A stretch of 64,000 bases of DNA from Sphingobacterium micropteri (GTDB taxonomy: Bacteria; Bacteroidota; Bacteroidia; Sphingobacteriales; Sphingobacteriaceae): contig NZ_JACOIK010000008.1 of NCBI RefSeq assembly GCF_014692515.1, forward strand, positions 186,001 to 250,000, read 5' to 3'. Shown here piece after piece: positions 63,947 through 64,000 of the stretch. The position numbers and the translations under genes are program-made. A model generated the notes under the pieces. That model did not search any database and was not told the origin of the DNA. It was given only the letters and a program-made list of their open reading frames with translations. The first letter of the stretch is position 1. Every line of letters begins with the position of its first letter.

Positions 63947-64000
63947 ACTCTGATGAACAAATATCTTTTGAATGTGTTTGTACGACGAAGAAAAAAATCC

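Noticed and set aside
1-64000. tRNA, rRNA, CRISPR arrays, insertion sequences and prophage
   Set aside because: I looked in the gaps for cloverleaf-like sequence, regularly spaced repeats and transposase or integrase motifs and saw none. A dedicated search would be needed to exclude small RNAs.

Overview
The window looks like chromosomal DNA from a Bacteroidota bacterium, most likely a Sphingobacteriaceae member (Sphingobacterium/Olivibacter/Pedobacter-like). The evidence is three SusC/SusD outer-membrane pairs, FecI-like sigma and FecR-like anti-sigma pairs, lipobox lipoproteins, an OmpP1/FadL-like porin, a LytS/LytTR two-component pair, absence of clear Shine-Dalgarno sites, and many promoter -7 boxes of the Bacteroidota type TAnnTTTG. 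I see no rRNA, tRNA, CRISPR array, transposase or prophage.

Layout. 1-6.6 kb: end of an MFS drug transporter, a small acidic protein, a MATE exporter, an MscS channel, a luciferase-like flavin monooxygenase, an aspartate-dehydrogenase-like enzyme, and a divergent 2-hydroxyacid dehydrogenase downstream of proS. 6.6-18.5 kb: housekeeping and envelope genes: proS, a Gly/Tyr/Trp-rich lipoprotein, a FadL-like porin, a LapA-like membrane protein, pyrD, an ABC-F ATPase, a FemAB-like transferase, an Rrf2 regulator with an NmrA/QorB-like reductase sharing an operator motif, and a metallophosphoesterase. 18.5-27.6 kb: a CPA2 antiporter with a lipoprotein, and a tripartite RND efflux system (adaptor, permease, TolC-like).

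27.7-58.5 kb is an accessory polysaccharide-uptake region. Locus A (27.7-35.4 kb, minus) is susC-susD-sulfatase-sulfatase. Its susC carries one in-frame TAA, so it is probably a pseudogene. A LytS-type kinase with TPR repeats and a LytTR regulator lie divergently beside it. After a few ordinary genes (secreted protein, DsbA/FrnE-like protein, YqhD-like alcohol dehydrogenase) come two tandem loci on the minus strand. Locus C (49.7-58.5 kb) is sigma-fecR-susC-susD-sulfatase. Locus B (41.6-48.7 kb) is sigma-fecR-susC-susD. A TspO-like gene sits between them. All three sulfatases are Cys-type, but no glycoside hydrolase, lyase or sulfatase-maturing enzyme is in the window, so the locus set looks specialised for desulfating and importing a sulfated glycan.

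58.9-63.0 kb is the most unusual part: a tightly packed three-gene operon of an SbnA-like PLP synthase, a FAD/NAD(P)-binding protein and a class III PLP decarboxylase-like protein (Y4yA type). It resembles the diaminopropionate/ethylenediamine arm of siderophore pathways but lacks SbnB and any NIS synthetase or NRPS. A bestrophin-like channel gene follows on the other strand.

At small scale, several genes have a TAnnTTTG box only 4-9 bases before the ATG, which suggests leaderless mRNAs. Both sigma/fecR loci carry a stable hairpin between fecR and susC. All family names come from reading the translated sequence by eye, without database searches.
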